Source of the DNA: Candidatus Binatia bacterium
GTDB taxonomy: Bacteria > Desulfobacterota > Binatia > Bin18
Direction: 5' to 3'
DNA: 64,000 nucleotides
NCBI GenBank assembly: GCA_951812575.1
Contig: OX638322.1
Span: 5,114,103-5,178,102 of the forward strand
Shown here piece after piece: positions 1 to 8,444 of the stretch (the first letter of the stretch is position 1; every line of letters starts with the position of its first letter). The position numbers and the translations under genes were made by a program. Below the pieces are notes generated by a model. That model did not search any database, had not been told where the DNA came from, and was given only the letters and a program-made list of their open reading frames with translations.

Positions 1-306
1 ATAGACCTGCAAATCGCCCCGGGCGGAATACAGACTGACCCGGCCCTTGATCAGGACCTCCAGACCGTCCTCGGGCCGAAAGCGAAGCAGCCGGGCATAA
101 CCGCGAAACATCACGCCACGCAACTGGCTGGTGTCATCCTTAAGGGTGAAATAAATATGCCCGGAGGCGGGGGTGCGCAGGCCGGAGAGTTCGCCAACAA
201 CCCAGATATCACCAAAATCGGCCTCAAGCTGGCCCTGGATCAGGCTTGCCAGGTCGGTGACGGACAGCGCACGCGAGGAGCCGGGTGCAAGGGCAGAGGT
301 CGTCAT
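1..306 (-). CDS. xseA: Exodeoxyribonuclease VII large subunit, N-terminal part
   Basis: The reverse strand opens at an ATG at 306 and stays open to the window edge (102 codons seen). The protein starts with ALSVTDLASLIQGQLEADFG and continues with VVGELSGLR, SGHIYFTLKDD and LRGVMFRGYARLLRF. This is the N-terminal OB-fold of the XseA subunit, which binds single-stranded DNA; XseA with XseB forms exonuclease VII. The catalytic region lies outside the window. It sits 22 bp downstream of the S41 protease gene on the same strand, so the two are probably co-transcribed. Family assignment is confident; nothing can be said about the C-terminus. Confidence 0.9.
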   Translation of the reverse strand, partial: MTTSALAPGSSRALSVTDLASLIQGQLEADFGDIWVVGELSGLRTPASGHIYFTLKDDTSQLRGVMFRGYARLLRFRPEDGLEVLIKGRVSLYSARGDLQVY

Positions 307-328
307 AGGAGTCGCCCAAGCACCCACA

Positions 329-1690
329 CTAGCCTTTTGCCTCAGCAACCGTGGTCTGAAAGACCTTCCACGACTTGAGCAATTCAAGCGCCCGGTCGAG
401 CTGCGGGTCTTTGCCCAGTTCCCCTTCCTTAATATCAATCTCAGGCAGGGCCTGGGGCTCAGCCTCAGCATCGGCAGGACTGTCGCCCTCTGTCTCGTTC
501 GGAGTGTCGCTGATGTTGCCAAAATGTCCGCGCAAATTCTCTTCACGCACCCCGTGCCGTCGTTGGGCGGCGGCATAGGCTTCGGGCAGGTTTTCCAGTT
601 CAATATCAGGGGCAATGCCCTTCGCCTGGATCGAGCCTCCATTGGGCGTGAAATACATGGCGGTGGTCAGCCGCAGAGCCGCCCCCCCATCGACCGGTAA
701 AATCGTCTGCACCGAGCCTTTGCCAAAGGTCTTGGTTCCCAGCACCACTGCGCGGCCATGGTCCTGTACCGCACCAGCGACAATCTCGGAGGCACTGGCA
801 CTGCCGCCATTGACCAGGACAACCATCGGGATGTCCGTATATCCTCCGGGACGGGCGAAGTACTTTTGCTGCTGGCTTTCGAGCCGGCCTTCGGTATACA
901 CGATCATACCGGAACTCAAAAAGAGGTCGGAGACTTTAACCGCCTGGCTGAGCAGTCCGCCGGGATTGTTGCGCAGGTCCAGCACCATGCCTTGGAGTGG
1001 GACGTCTTCCTGGCCGAATTTTTTCAGCGCGGTGTCCAGATCATTGCTGGTTCGATCCTGAAACTGAGTGACCCGCATATAGGCATAGCCTTCTTCCAGG
1101 ATTTTCGATTTCACACTGCGAATCTTGATCACTTCACGAATAAGGGACACATCGATCAGCCGGGGCACGCCTTCACGGCGGACCGAGATCGTAATCTCGG
1201 TTCCCTGCTTGCCCCGCATCTTTTTGACCGCCTGGATAAGCGACATGTCCTTTGTCAGCTCATCGTTAATCTTGATGATCTGATCCCCGGCCTGGACGCC
1301 GGCGCGGTAGGCGGGCGTATCCTCAATGGGCGAAACAACGGTCAGAATGCCATCGCGAAGGGTGATCTCAATGCCCAGACCGCCGAAACTGCCCTCCGTA
1401 TCAACCTGGAGTTCCTTATAGGAATCCGGTGTCAGATAGGCACTGTGCGGGTCCAACGCACCGAGCATGCCATTAATCGCCCCTTCGATAAGGGCTTGGG
1501 TCTCTGTTTCCTCAACGTAGTTCTTGCGAACAATAGCCAAGACATTCGTGAACGCCTCAAGGTCTTCATAGGTGCTGCGGTCAACGGCTGAAACAAGATT
1601 GAGCCCATATCCCCCAAACAGAATCACGCTGAGCCCAACACCACCAGCAACCAATCCGATCAGGATTCGCCGCCGCTTCCTGTACATCAT
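329..1690 (-). CDS. ctpA: S41 family C-terminal processing peptidase (CtpA/Prc type)
   Basis: 453 residues, a normal length for bacterial CtpA. A basic N-terminus (RKRRR) followed by a hydrophobic stretch at about residues 8-35 indicates a membrane anchor or signal segment placing the protease in the periplasm. A PDZ domain occupies about 100-180 (GSFGGLGIEI, GDQIIKINDE). The S41 core contains NGGSASASEIVAG and TFGKGSVQ, giving a likely Ser299/Lys324 catalytic dyad by comparison with E. coli Prc spacing. Such proteases trim C-termini of periplasmic proteins. The C-terminal 60 residues are acidic and low-complexity. Lies between the tlpA/lgt pair and xseA on the same strand. Confidence 0.93.
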   Translation of the reverse strand: MMYRKRRRILIGLVAGGVGLSVILFGGYGLNLVSAVDRSTYEDLEAFTNVLAIVRKNYVEETETQALIEGAINGMLGALDPHSAYLTPDSYKELQVDTEGSFGGLGIEITLRDGILTVVSPIEDTPAYRAGVQAGDQIIKINDELTKDMSLIQAVKKMRGKQGTEITISVRREGVPRLIDVSLIREVIKIRSVKSKILEEGYAYMRVTQFQDRTSNDLDTALKKFGQEDVPLQGMVLDLRNNPGGLLSQAVKVSDLFLSSGMIVYTEGRLESQQQKYFARPGGYTDIPMVVLVNGGSASASEIVAGAVQDHGRAVVLGTKTFGKGSVQTILPVDGGAALRLTTAMYFTPNGGSIQAKGIAPDIELENLPEAYAAAQRRHGVREENLRGHFGNISDTPNETEGDSPADAEAEPQALPEIDIKEGELGKDPQLDRALELLKSWKVFQTTVAEAKG

Positions 1691-1830
1691 TGTATTCCCC
1701 TGCTATCTGCCATGCCCTCGGCTTTGTACGCTGTTGCCAGCCGTCCAATATAGCATACTTCATACTCTCCGATATGGGACGGGGCTGCTCTCCGGTCTTG
1801 TCTTCCTCATGCTCTGGGAATAAGGACCTC

Positions 1831-2409
1831 TTATCCTTCTGACAGTACGGGGGTATGGGCGCCGGACGCCGGCATTCCCGTATCGACCCGCCACTCCCCT
1901 TTTTGGATCAAACGCCGGAGCACCTCCTCTATCTGCGGCTGAGCCCAGTCATTATAGCCAATATGGTGATAAACGACTTGCCCCTGGCGATCAATAACAA
2001 ACGTCTCGGGATAACCGGTGACACCATATTTCTTGCCAACCTCTCCCCGGACATCAAGCAGCACCGGAAAGGTATATCCACCTTCTTGCAGATAGGGCTT
2101 CACCGTGGCGGCTCCATCGACATCCTGGCTCACAGCCAACAACACAAAGTCCTCACCGCCGAGTTTGTGAGCGAGGGTTTCCATAGTCGGCATCTCCTGC
2201 CGACACGGACCGCACCACGTCGCCCAAACATTGAGCAGAACAACTTTTCCCTTGAGCTGAGACAGGCGGACCGCCTGACCGCTCACATTGGGCAGCAGGA
2301 AATCCGGAGCCGGTCGGGGCAGTGTGGTCGGAGAGGGCGTTGTGAGCAGCAGCATCACGCCCAGCAGAACAACCAAGCCGATCCCCCCGAGGATAAGCCA
2401 GGGTCTCAC
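1831..2409 (-). CDS. TlpA/ResA-like membrane-anchored thiol-disulfide oxidoreductase
   Basis: I start this at GTG 2409, whose GTGA overlaps the lgt stop codon by 4 bp; the open frame runs further upstream but only inside lgt. The 192-residue product begins with a single membrane anchor (about 4-23, LILGGIGLVVLLGVMLLL), then the thioredoxin fold with WATWCGPCRQEMP (Cys66 and Cys69). Later elements are the AVSQD strand and GVTGYPETFVIDRQG with its cis-proline. The family reduces or transfers disulfides in the periplasm, often for cytochrome c maturation; the substrate here is unknown. Translational coupling to lgt is seen directly. Confidence 0.9.
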   Translation of the reverse strand: MRPWLILGGIGLVVLLGVMLLLTTPSPTTLPRPAPDFLLPNVSGQAVRLSQLKGKVVLLNVWATWCGPCRQEMPTMETLAHKLGGEDFVLLAVSQDVDGAATVKPYLQEGGYTFPVLLDVRGEVGKKYGVTGYPETFVIDRQGQVVYHHIGYNDWAQPQIEEVLRRLIQKGEWRVDTGMPASGAHTPVLSEG

Positions 2410-3200
2410 CGCGATTTCTCCAGTGTCTTGTGGACAGCCGGGACGCGTCCATGCTGCCCGCTTTTGAATAGAAGGCTCGCCCCGACCAGCATCAGGCCGA
2501 TGCTGATCACCTGGGCTTGAGAGAACGCTCCCCAGAGCGGAGGATTGACCCGCACAAATTCCAGACAAAACCGGGCAATCCCGGCCAAGAGCAAATACCC
2601 CCAAAACAGGGAGCCGGGGTGATACCCAGCCGTCCGGCGGTTCCACAACACGACCGCAATCGCAAAATACGCTGCCAACTCGTAGAGTGGCGTCGGATGA
2701 ACGAACACGTCCGGCGGATAGTCCCAGCCAATAACGGCATCCGGGTAGGCCATTCCCCAGGGCAGGTCGGTTGGCGGTCCCCAGTCCCCGTCACCAGCTA
2801 ACTGGCAGCCAATGCGGCCGGTTCCATGGCCCAGGGCAATTGCTGGGGCAACCGCATCCATGGTCTCCCGCCAGGGTAGCTTATAGTGCCGGATACATAG
2901 ACTGACGCCGACGATCCCGCCGATTAAGCCACCGTGCCAGACAAAGCCGGCACCGGTGAGAAGATAATCCAGCGGGTCGGCCAGAAACGCAGACCAATTA
3001 CCCAGAATGAAGAGCAGCCGGGCACCGAGCAGCCCTCCGATGGCAGCCCACAGGACCAGGGTCGAAGCAAGGTCCGGGTTCCGGCCCTGATAGGCCAGCC
3101 CTTTACCCAGCAGCCAAGCCGCAGCCACGAAGCCGAGAGCCATCATGACCCCGTAGCTGTATATGGTGAAAGGGCCGAGTTCGAGCAGGACGGGATACAT
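2406..3200 (-). CDS. lgt: Prolipoprotein diacylglyceryl transferase
   Basis: Multi-spanning inner-membrane enzyme that adds diacylglycerol to the lipobox cysteine of prolipoproteins. The start MYPVLLELGPFTIYSYG matches the usual Lgt N-terminus, giving 264 residues. An upstream in-frame ATG at 3248 with GAAGG before it is an alternative that would add 16 residues. FVWHGGLIGG and GHGTGRIGCQLAGDGDWG correspond to the conserved Lgt signature region, although Cys replaces the more usual Asn after GRIG. At least six hydrophobic segments are visible. Followed with a 4-bp overlap by the TlpA-like gene. Confidence 0.95.
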   Translation of the reverse strand: MYPVLLELGPFTIYSYGVMMALGFVAAAWLLGKGLAYQGRNPDLASTLVLWAAIGGLLGARLLFILGNWSAFLADPLDYLLTGAGFVWHGGLIGGIVGVSLCIRHYKLPWRETMDAVAPAIALGHGTGRIGCQLAGDGDWGPPTDLPWGMAYPDAVIGWDYPPDVFVHPTPLYELAAYFAIAVVLWNRRTAGYHPGSLFWGYLLLAGIARFCLEFVRVNPPLWGAFSQAQVISIGLMLVGASLLFKSGQHGRVPAVHKTLEKSR

Positions 3201-3323
3201 GTGGCGATCATAGCCGAGGGCCAGACTTGATGCCAGTTCGGTGGACATCCGGACGGCCTTCGTCTTGTCTGAACCGGAGGACTCAGCTACCTATCGCACT
3301 ATCTAATTACATAGGAAAGCAGT

Positions 3324-3788
3324 ATGCGAGCCGTTATCCAGCGAGTGAGCGAGGCGCAGGTCTCGGTTGAGGGGGACATCGTCGGGCAGATCCAGCACGG
3401 GCTGCTTGTCCTGCTCGGCGTGACAACGGCTGACACCGAAGCCGAGGCGAACTTTCTGAGCGAGAAAATTATCGGGCTACGAATTTTCTCGGACCAGGCC
3501 GGAAAATTTGCCTATTCAGTCCAAGACGTGGGCGGGTCACTTTTGATTGTCTCGCAATTCACGCTGTACGGCGATACGCGCAAAGGTCGCCGCCCATCGT
3601 TTACGGCCGCGGCGGGGACGGCCACCGCCAAACCGTTGTATGAATATTTTGTCGCCTGCTGTCAGCGCCGCCATATTCCGGTTGCCACGGGCCACTTCCA
3701 GGCGCATATGGCGGTCCAACTCGTGAATGACGGCCCGGTGACACTCGTTCTCGACACCGCAGAACGCGGCCCACGTCAGGGGAGCTGA
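3324..3788 (+). CDS. dtd: D-aminoacyl-tRNA deacylase
   Basis: 154 residues, full family length. It starts MRAVIQRVSEAQVSVEG and carries the diagnostic SQFTLYGD motif around residue 77 and the NDGPVT motif near the C-terminus, both forming the active site of the DTD dimer. The enzyme removes D-amino acids (and misplaced glycine) from charged tRNA. It is divergent from lgt and is followed 6 bp later by the DUF1285-like gene, with trmL next. The three form a forward housekeeping operon with a tRNA/translation-quality flavour. Confidence 0.95.
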   Translation: MRAVIQRVSEAQVSVEGDIVGQIQHGLLVLLGVTTADTEAEANFLSEKIIGLRIFSDQAGKFAYSVQDVGGSLLIVSQFTLYGDTRKGRRPSFTAAAGTATAKPLYEYFVACCQRRHIPVATGHFQAHMAVQLVNDGPVTLVLDTAERGPRQGS

Positions 3789-3794
3789 GCAGCC

Positions 3795-4271
3795 ATGCCA
3801 CAAGCCGGTTTCTGGGCCATCGACCCCACCCGCAAGATACACTTTGGAAAAGATGGCTGGTGGTATGCCAACGATGAGCGTATCCAAAATCAGCGCATCA
3901 ACAAGCTCTTCAGCCAATGCCTCCAAGAGAATGAGCGGGGCGAGTATGAAATCGTGCTGGGGCGCGACCACGCGCGCGTCGAAATTGAAGACACGCCCTA
4001 TGTTGTGACCCAGGTCGCCGGAGACCCGGAGCAGGGTTTTACCCTGCGATTAAACGACGAGAGCCAAGAGCGACTGTCCCCCCACACGCTGACCATCGGC
4101 GCCAACGAGGTCCTGTACTGCAAAGTCAAAGGGCAAAAACACGCGGCCCGCTTTCTTCGACCAGCCTATTACCAACTCACGCAGTACGTCCAGCCGGCGG
4201 CTACGGGCGAAGGATTCGTTTTACACATAGGTGAGGACACCTACCCGATCCGGGTTAAAGAGCCAGACTAG
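3795..4271 (+). CDS. DUF1285-like protein
   Basis: 158 residues without signal peptide or membrane segment. The N-terminal pattern (KIHFGKDGWWYANDERIQNQ, RINKLFSQCL, then GEYEIVLG and RVEIEDTPYVVTQV) resembles the DUF1285 family of small cytosolic proteins, where a strand-rich domain follows a DGxWxxxGxxI-like motif. The biochemical role of that family is not established. It sits in a tight run between dtd (6 bp upstream) and trmL (15 bp downstream). No sequence search could be run, so the family call rests on motif memory. Confidence 0.6.
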   Translation: MPQAGFWAIDPTRKIHFGKDGWWYANDERIQNQRINKLFSQCLQENERGEYEIVLGRDHARVEIEDTPYVVTQVAGDPEQGFTLRLNDESQERLSPHTLTIGANEVLYCKVKGQKHAARFLRPAYYQLTQYVQPAATGEGFVLHIGEDTYPIRVKEPD

Positions 4272-4286
4272 TCCGGTCGTTTACCC

Positions 4287-4739
4287 ATGCACATCGTCTT
4301 TGTCGAACCGGAGATTCCGCCCAACACTGGGACAACCGCCCGGCTATGTGCGGCTACGCACAGCCCCTTCCATCTCGTTGGTCCGCTGGGATTCTCTCTT
4401 GAGGACCGCTATCTCAAGCGCGCCGGCCTCGATTACTGGCCGGCTGTCGACCTGCACGTGTATGCGTCGTGGAACGCCTTTCTTGAGCAGCGCCCACCCG
4501 GTCGTCTGCTGGCCTTTTCCGCCCGCGCCCAGCGGTCCTACACCACGGTTCGCTATCGGCCCGACGACCTGCTCGTCTTTGGTAGCGAGACGCGGGGGTT
4601 GCCAGAGGCAATCCGCACGGAATACGCCGAGACTCTGTACACCATTCCGATGCCGGGCGCGCGGGTGCGCAGTTTGAACTTGTCCAACGCCGCGGCGATT
4701 GTGCTGTATGAGGCCCTGCGCCAATTGGGGCGGGTCTAG
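4287..4739 (+). CDS. trmL: tRNA (cytidine(34)-2'-O)-methyltransferase, SPOUT family
   Basis: 150 residues, typical TrmL length. The start MHIVFVEPEIPPNTGTTARL, the internal LLVFGSETRGLPEAI and the C-terminal VRSLNLSNAAAIVLYEALRQ are the three SPOUT knot motifs that bind S-adenosylmethionine. TrmL methylates the ribose of the wobble base of tRNA-Leu isoacceptors. Last gene of the dtd-DUF1285-trmL run and convergent with the DCC-type gene that ends at 4761. Confidence 0.94.
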   Translation: MHIVFVEPEIPPNTGTTARLCAATHSPFHLVGPLGFSLEDRYLKRAGLDYWPAVDLHVYASWNAFLEQRPPGRLLAFSARAQRSYTTVRYRPDDLLVFGSETRGLPEAIRTEYAETLYTIPMPGARVRSLNLSNAAAIVLYEALRQLGRV

Positions 4740-4760
4740 TAAGAAGCGACTCCGTGAACC

Positions 4761-5135
4761 TTACTTTTCTGGAAACAGCCACTTACTGAAAAACTGCCGA
4801 TTCCGCGCGACGATCCAATAGCTCAGTTCAACCCCCCACACAAAGGGCGGCAGACGGCCCACCCAGGCCAGACACGGGAACCCCACCTTTCCCAGTACGT
4901 ACAGGCTGGCTCGCCCGGCAGACAAAACCTGTCCGTCCGGCGTGATGACGTGTACCGAGCGCTCACACCGCCGGGCCAGGCTGTCTGTCATCGGAGGGCG
5001 GGGCGCATCCTGGTAGGGAACCGCCCGAATCTGATTCATCACATCGCGGTGTTTGACCCAGGCAACGGCTCGCTGACACAAGCCGCATGCCCCGTCCCAG
5101 AACAGCCAGATGGGTTGGGCTCCGGCCGATTCCAT
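4761..5135 (-). CDS. DCC family thiol-disulfide oxidoreductase (DUF393)
   Basis: 124 residues. The N-terminus IWLFWDGACGLCQRAVAWV holds the DxxCxxC motif for which the DCC family is named, in a thioredoxin-like fold. The middle contains SVHVITPDGQVLSAGRAS, also typical of DUF393, and the C-terminal third is hydrophobic (LGKVGFPCLAWVGRLPPFVWG). A redox function is inferred from the CxxC; no substrate is known. Starts 6 bp after the Mut7-C gene and is probably co-transcribed with it. Confidence 0.85.
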   Translation of the reverse strand: MESAGAQPIWLFWDGACGLCQRAVAWVKHRDVMNQIRAVPYQDAPRPPMTDSLARRCERSVHVITPDGQVLSAGRASLYVLGKVGFPCLAWVGRLPPFVWGVELSYWIVARNRQFFSKWLFPEK

Positions 5136-5141
5136 TGCTCC

Positions 5142-5612
5142 CTACACCATCCCCATGTGTTTCAGCTCTTCGAGTATACGTTCGCGGTGGGTGGCATTCC
5201 AATAGACGCGCCGACACTTCCGGCAGTGGAAAAAGGTCGATTGCGTTTGCCACACATACGCGGGCACGCGGGCTTGAACCCGCTCGCGGTCAATTGTTTC
5301 CAATTCCTGGTTGCACACGCTGCACCGCCTGAGCAGAGAAGACGAGACCGTGAGCTGCAAGTCGGTGCAAACCTGTTTGAGCTGCTCCCGAAAACGGTCA
5401 GCGCGAATAAACACAAACGGCGGAACGTCTTTCTGGTTCAGAAAACAGGTACGGCGGGTCAGCAGGATACGGTCCTGGCGGCGCGCTTCGCGTTTTACGC
5501 TCGCAGGGGAAACCTCGGGCATATAGACGGTATCATAGCCAAGAATACGCAGCCATTTTGCTAAGGTGCCGACCATGCGATCGGCTAAAAAACGAGGCGG
5601 CTCAGCAGGCAT
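5142..5612 (-). CDS. Mut7-C RNase domain protein with zinc ribbon
   Basis: 156 residues. The start RFLADRMVGTLAKWLRILGYDTVY is characteristic of the Mut7-C (PIN-like) ribonuclease domain. The conserved acidic position lies in the FLAD strand, followed by DRILLTRR. The second half carries a four-cysteine zinc-ribbon pattern: CSVCNQEL near 98-105 and CRKCRRVYW near 133-141. These proteins are predicted RNases; targets are unknown. The gene precedes the DCC gene on the same strand with a 6-bp gap. Confidence 0.85.
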   Translation of the reverse strand: MPAEPPRFLADRMVGTLAKWLRILGYDTVYMPEVSPASVKREARRQDRILLTRRTCFLNQKDVPPFVFIRADRFREQLKQVCTDLQLTVSSSLLRRCSVCNQELETIDRERVQARVPAYVWQTQSTFFHCRKCRRVYWNATHRERILEELKHMGMV

Positions 5613-5829
5613 CCAGGGCTCCTGACCATAGTGAACGAACTCACCAGTGTCGCGTGACCGGCTTGCAGCCTAAAATAAGGACCGGGGGAAGACAAGGCGG
5701 GGAAATACGACACTCCGAGCCCGGTAGCCCCTCTTGGAGAGGACAAGTTCTCTCTCGCACGAGGACACTGGGTGGGATATGCAGGCTGGCACGTGCGACA
5801 CCCGCAGCAAGATTCGCGGAGGAGAGACC

Positions 5830-7494
5830 ATGTCCGAAGGCTACTACGATCTGGGGACTTACAGCCGGCCTGTCACGACCGGCTCCGAGGAAGCGCAGCG
5901 CTGGTTCGACCGGGGACTCGCCTGGACCTACGGCTACAACCACGACGAGGCGGTCGCGTGCTACCGCCGGGCGCTCGATGCCGACCCAGCGTGCGCCATG
6001 GCGTGGTGGGGAGTCGCCTACGCGGCCGGGCCGAACTACAACAAGCCGTGGGAGGCGTTCGACGCGGGGGATACGGCCCGTTCACTCGAGACCGCGTACG
6101 ACGCGGCGGCGCGGGCGCGGGCGCTCGCCTCGAACGCGACAGATACCGAACGGTCCCTCATAAGCGCCCTCGAACATCGCTACCCGTCACGCTCGCCTGC
6201 GGCGGACATGTGCCCGTGGAACGATGCGTACGCGGGTGCGATGCGGGCGGTCTACGCGGAGCACGGCGAGGACGACCCGGACGTAGCAGCCCTGTTCGCC
6301 GAGGCGATCATGAACCGCACCCCGTGGGCGCTCTGGGACCTGAAGACCGGCCGGCCGGCGGAAGGGGCAGATACGGAAGAAGCCATCGAGGTCCTCGAGA
6401 AGGCGGTGCGTCGGCGCGAGGAACGGGGCGAGGAAGCACACCCGGGCCTGCTCCACATGTATATCCACCTGATGGAGATGTCGCCGCACCCGGAGCGGGC
6501 GCTCACGGCTGGCGACCGGCTGCGCGGTCTCGTGCCGGACGCCGGCCATCTCGAACACATGCCGACCCACATCGACGTACTGTGTGGCGACTACCGAGCG
6601 GTGGTAGGGTCGAACCAGACGGCCATCGAAGCGGACCGCAAGTTTCTCGCGCGCGAGGGTACGGACAACTTCTACTCGCTCTACCGGTGCCATAACTACC
6701 ACTTCACGATCTACGGGGCGATGTTCCTCGGGCAGTTCCGGCCCGCGCTTGCGGCGGCCGAGGAGATGATCGCGACGCTTCCCGAGGAGTTGCTCACCCT
6801 CACCTCGCCGCCCATGGCGGACTGGCTGGAAAGCTTTGTTTCGATGAAGCAGCATGTGCTCATCCGGTTCGGGAAATGGAACACTATCATTGCGGAAGAG
6901 CTGCCGGAGAACCGCGATCTTTTTTGCGTGACGACTGCGATGATGCGGTACGCCAAGGCGGTAGCTCGCGCGGTGACGGGCGATGTCGACGCGGCGGAGC
7001 GCGAGGCCGCCAGCTTCGATGAGGCGCTCACCCGCGTCCCGGAGAGCCGCTATGTGTTCAACAACCGCTGCCTCGACATTCTCGCGATCGCGGGAGAGAT
7101 GATGCGGGGTGAGATCGAGTACCGTCGCGGCCGCTTTGGCACCGCGTTCAGACATCTCCGGGCGGCCGTTGAGTTGGACGACAACCTGCCCTACGACGAG
7201 CCCTGGGGGTGGATGCAACCGACGCGCCACGCGCTCGCCGCCCTGTTGCTCGAGCAGGGTCGGGTCGATGAGGCGGCCGCGGTGTATCGAGCGGATCTCG
7301 GGTACGACAATACGCTGAGCCGCGCCTGCCAGCACCCGGACAACGTCTGGAGCCTGCACGGATACCACGAGTGCCTCCAGCGGCTCGGGTGGCCTCAGGA
7401 GGCGGCAATCGTGAGGCAGCGGCTGGACCTCGCCCTGGCCCGCACCGACGTCCCGATCACCGCCTCCTGCTTCTGCCGGCGCGCGACACGGTAG
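5830..7494 (+). CDS. Tetratricopeptide-repeat protein of unknown function
   Basis: 554 residues from ATG 5830, chosen because GGAGAG precedes it and upstream in-frame codons show no coding character. The N-terminal part (EEAQRWFDRGLAWTYGYNHD, AVACYRRALDADPACAMAWW) is a TPR. Further helical repeats occur in the middle and C-terminus (AVELDDNLPYDEPW, GRVDEAAAVYRADL). The family is widespread but has no assigned activity. The gene is visibly richer in G+C (runs such as GCGGCGGCGCGGGCGCGG) and uses GAG/GCG/CTC codons more than its neighbours, suggesting recent acquisition. It stands alone between the reverse Mut7-C gene and the GST gene. Confidence 0.8.
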   Translation: MSEGYYDLGTYSRPVTTGSEEAQRWFDRGLAWTYGYNHDEAVACYRRALDADPACAMAWWGVAYAAGPNYNKPWEAFDAGDTARSLETAYDAAARARALASNATDTERSLISALEHRYPSRSPAADMCPWNDAYAGAMRAVYAEHGEDDPDVAALFAEAIMNRTPWALWDLKTGRPAEGADTEEAIEVLEKAVRRREERGEEAHPGLLHMYIHLMEMSPHPERALTAGDRLRGLVPDAGHLEHMPTHIDVLCGDYRAVVGSNQTAIEADRKFLAREGTDNFYSLYRCHNYHFTIYGAMFLGQFRPALAAAEEMIATLPEELLTLTSPPMADWLESFVSMKQHVLIRFGKWNTIIAEELPENRDLFCVTTAMMRYAKAVARAVTGDVDAAEREAASFDEALTRVPESRYVFNNRCLDILAIAGEMMRGEIEYRRGRFGTAFRHLRAAVELDDNLPYDEPWGWMQPTRHALAALLLEQGRVDEAAAVYRADLGYDNTLSRACQHPDNVWSLHGYHECLQRLGWPQEAAIVRQRLDLALARTDVPITASCFCRRATR

Positions 7495-7619
7495 CGAGTA
7501 CCGGTACGGCCAACGGCGGCCGACAGTGCGTCCGGTGAGCGTCGTTACACTCCCTGCTTGCGCCCCGTGGAGCAAATAGGCTAAACCGCTCTAAAATATA
7601 CCCCACGAAGGAGGCTCTT

Positions 7620-8270
7620 ATGAGAATGTATAATTCACTCGGCCCGAATCCACGCTGTGTGCGCATGTTCATGGCGGAAAAAGGCATTACGCTTGATACG
7701 ATCGAAGTAGATATTCTGGGTGCGGAAAACCGGCAAGGGCCGTATACCGACAAGAATCCCGGTGGCCAAATGCCGTCGATCGAGCTGGACGATGGCAGCA
7801 TCCTGGCAGAAACGACCGCCATTTGCGAATACCTGGAAGACACCCAGTCCGGCCCGGCCTTAATCGGCTCAACCCCGGAAGAGAAGGCCGAAACCCGCAT
7901 GTGGCAGCGGCGTATTGAGCTCCAGATCACGGAGCATATGTATAACGGCTTCCGCTATTCCGAGGGGCTGGACATGTTTAAGGAGCGGATGCACTGTCTG
8001 CCCGAAGCCGCGGCCGGCCTCAAGGAAATCGTGCAGGAAAAGCTCGCCTGGCTGGATGGCCTGATGGAGGGCAAACAGTTTATCGTGGGTGATCGGTTTA
8101 CGCTGGTCGATATTATTCTGTACTGTGCCTTTGATTTCGGGGCCGGCGTCGGCCAGAATATCAGCCCGGACCTGAAAAACCTGACGGCCTGGTTTGCGCG
8201 GGTCGATAGTCGCGCCAGCGCGGCCTCCAGTATCCACGAAAAGGCCAAAGCCGCGGGAATGAAGGCGTAG
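7620..8270 (+). CDS. Glutathione S-transferase family protein
   Basis: 216 residues with GAAGGAGG 8 bp before the ATG. The N-terminal thioredoxin-like domain reads MRMYNSLGPNPRCVRMFMAE, then NPGGQMPSIELDDGSILAETTAICEYLED, the glutathione-binding strand with the cis-Pro and Glu/Thr pair. The C-terminal helical domain contains FIVGDRFTLVDIILYCAFDFG, the N-cap aspartate signature of GSTs. It likely conjugates or reduces an electrophile. It is followed at once by the 9-bp repeat array that separates it from the convergent YD-repeat gene. Confidence 0.88.
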   Translation: MRMYNSLGPNPRCVRMFMAEKGITLDTIEVDILGAENRQGPYTDKNPGGQMPSIELDDGSILAETTAICEYLEDTQSGPALIGSTPEEKAETRMWQRRIELQITEHMYNGFRYSEGLDMFKERMHCLPEAAAGLKEIVQEKLAWLDGLMEGKQFIVGDRFTLVDIILYCAFDFGAGVGQNISPDLKNLTAWFARVDSRASAASSIHEKAKAAGMKA

Positions 8271-8280
8271 GGGGCTGGGG

Positions 8281-8444
8281 TCTGTTGGGTTTTTGGGTCT
8301 ATAGGGCCTGTTGGGTCTCGGAGACTCAATGGACTCAATGGACTCAATGGACTCAATGGACTCAATGGACTCAATGGACTCAATGGACTCAATGGACTCA
8401 ATGGACTCAATGGACTCAATGGACTCAATGGACCCTATAGACCC
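8281..8444. repeat. Tandem 9-bp repeat array flanked by inverted arms
   Basis: From 8322 to 8429 a 9-bp unit, GGACTCAAT, is repeated 12 times, the first copy with one mismatch. The left flank 8281-8315 consists of degenerate 9-bp units of the opposite orientation (TCTGTTGGG, TCTATAGGG, CCTGTTGGG). The arm GGGTCTATAGGG near 8295-8306 is complementary to the CCCTATAGACCC at 8433-8444. The whole block can fold into a long hairpin lying between the convergent GST and YD-repeat genes, where it may act as a bidirectional terminator. A shorter relative occurs at 58264-58317. Confidence 0.9.

Noticed and set aside
173..700. Forward open frames antisense to ctpA (also 758-1591, 1855-2520)
   Set aside because: They are shadows of clear reverse genes with no homology or ribosome sites.
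7955..8428. Reverse open frame encoding repeated SPL tripeptides
   Set aside because: The repeat peptide is only the translation of the 9-bp DNA array; the frame overlaps the GST gene antisense and has no ribosome site.
8322..8429. CRISPR-like array
   Set aside because: Units are 9 bp in direct tandem with no spacers and no cas genes nearby.
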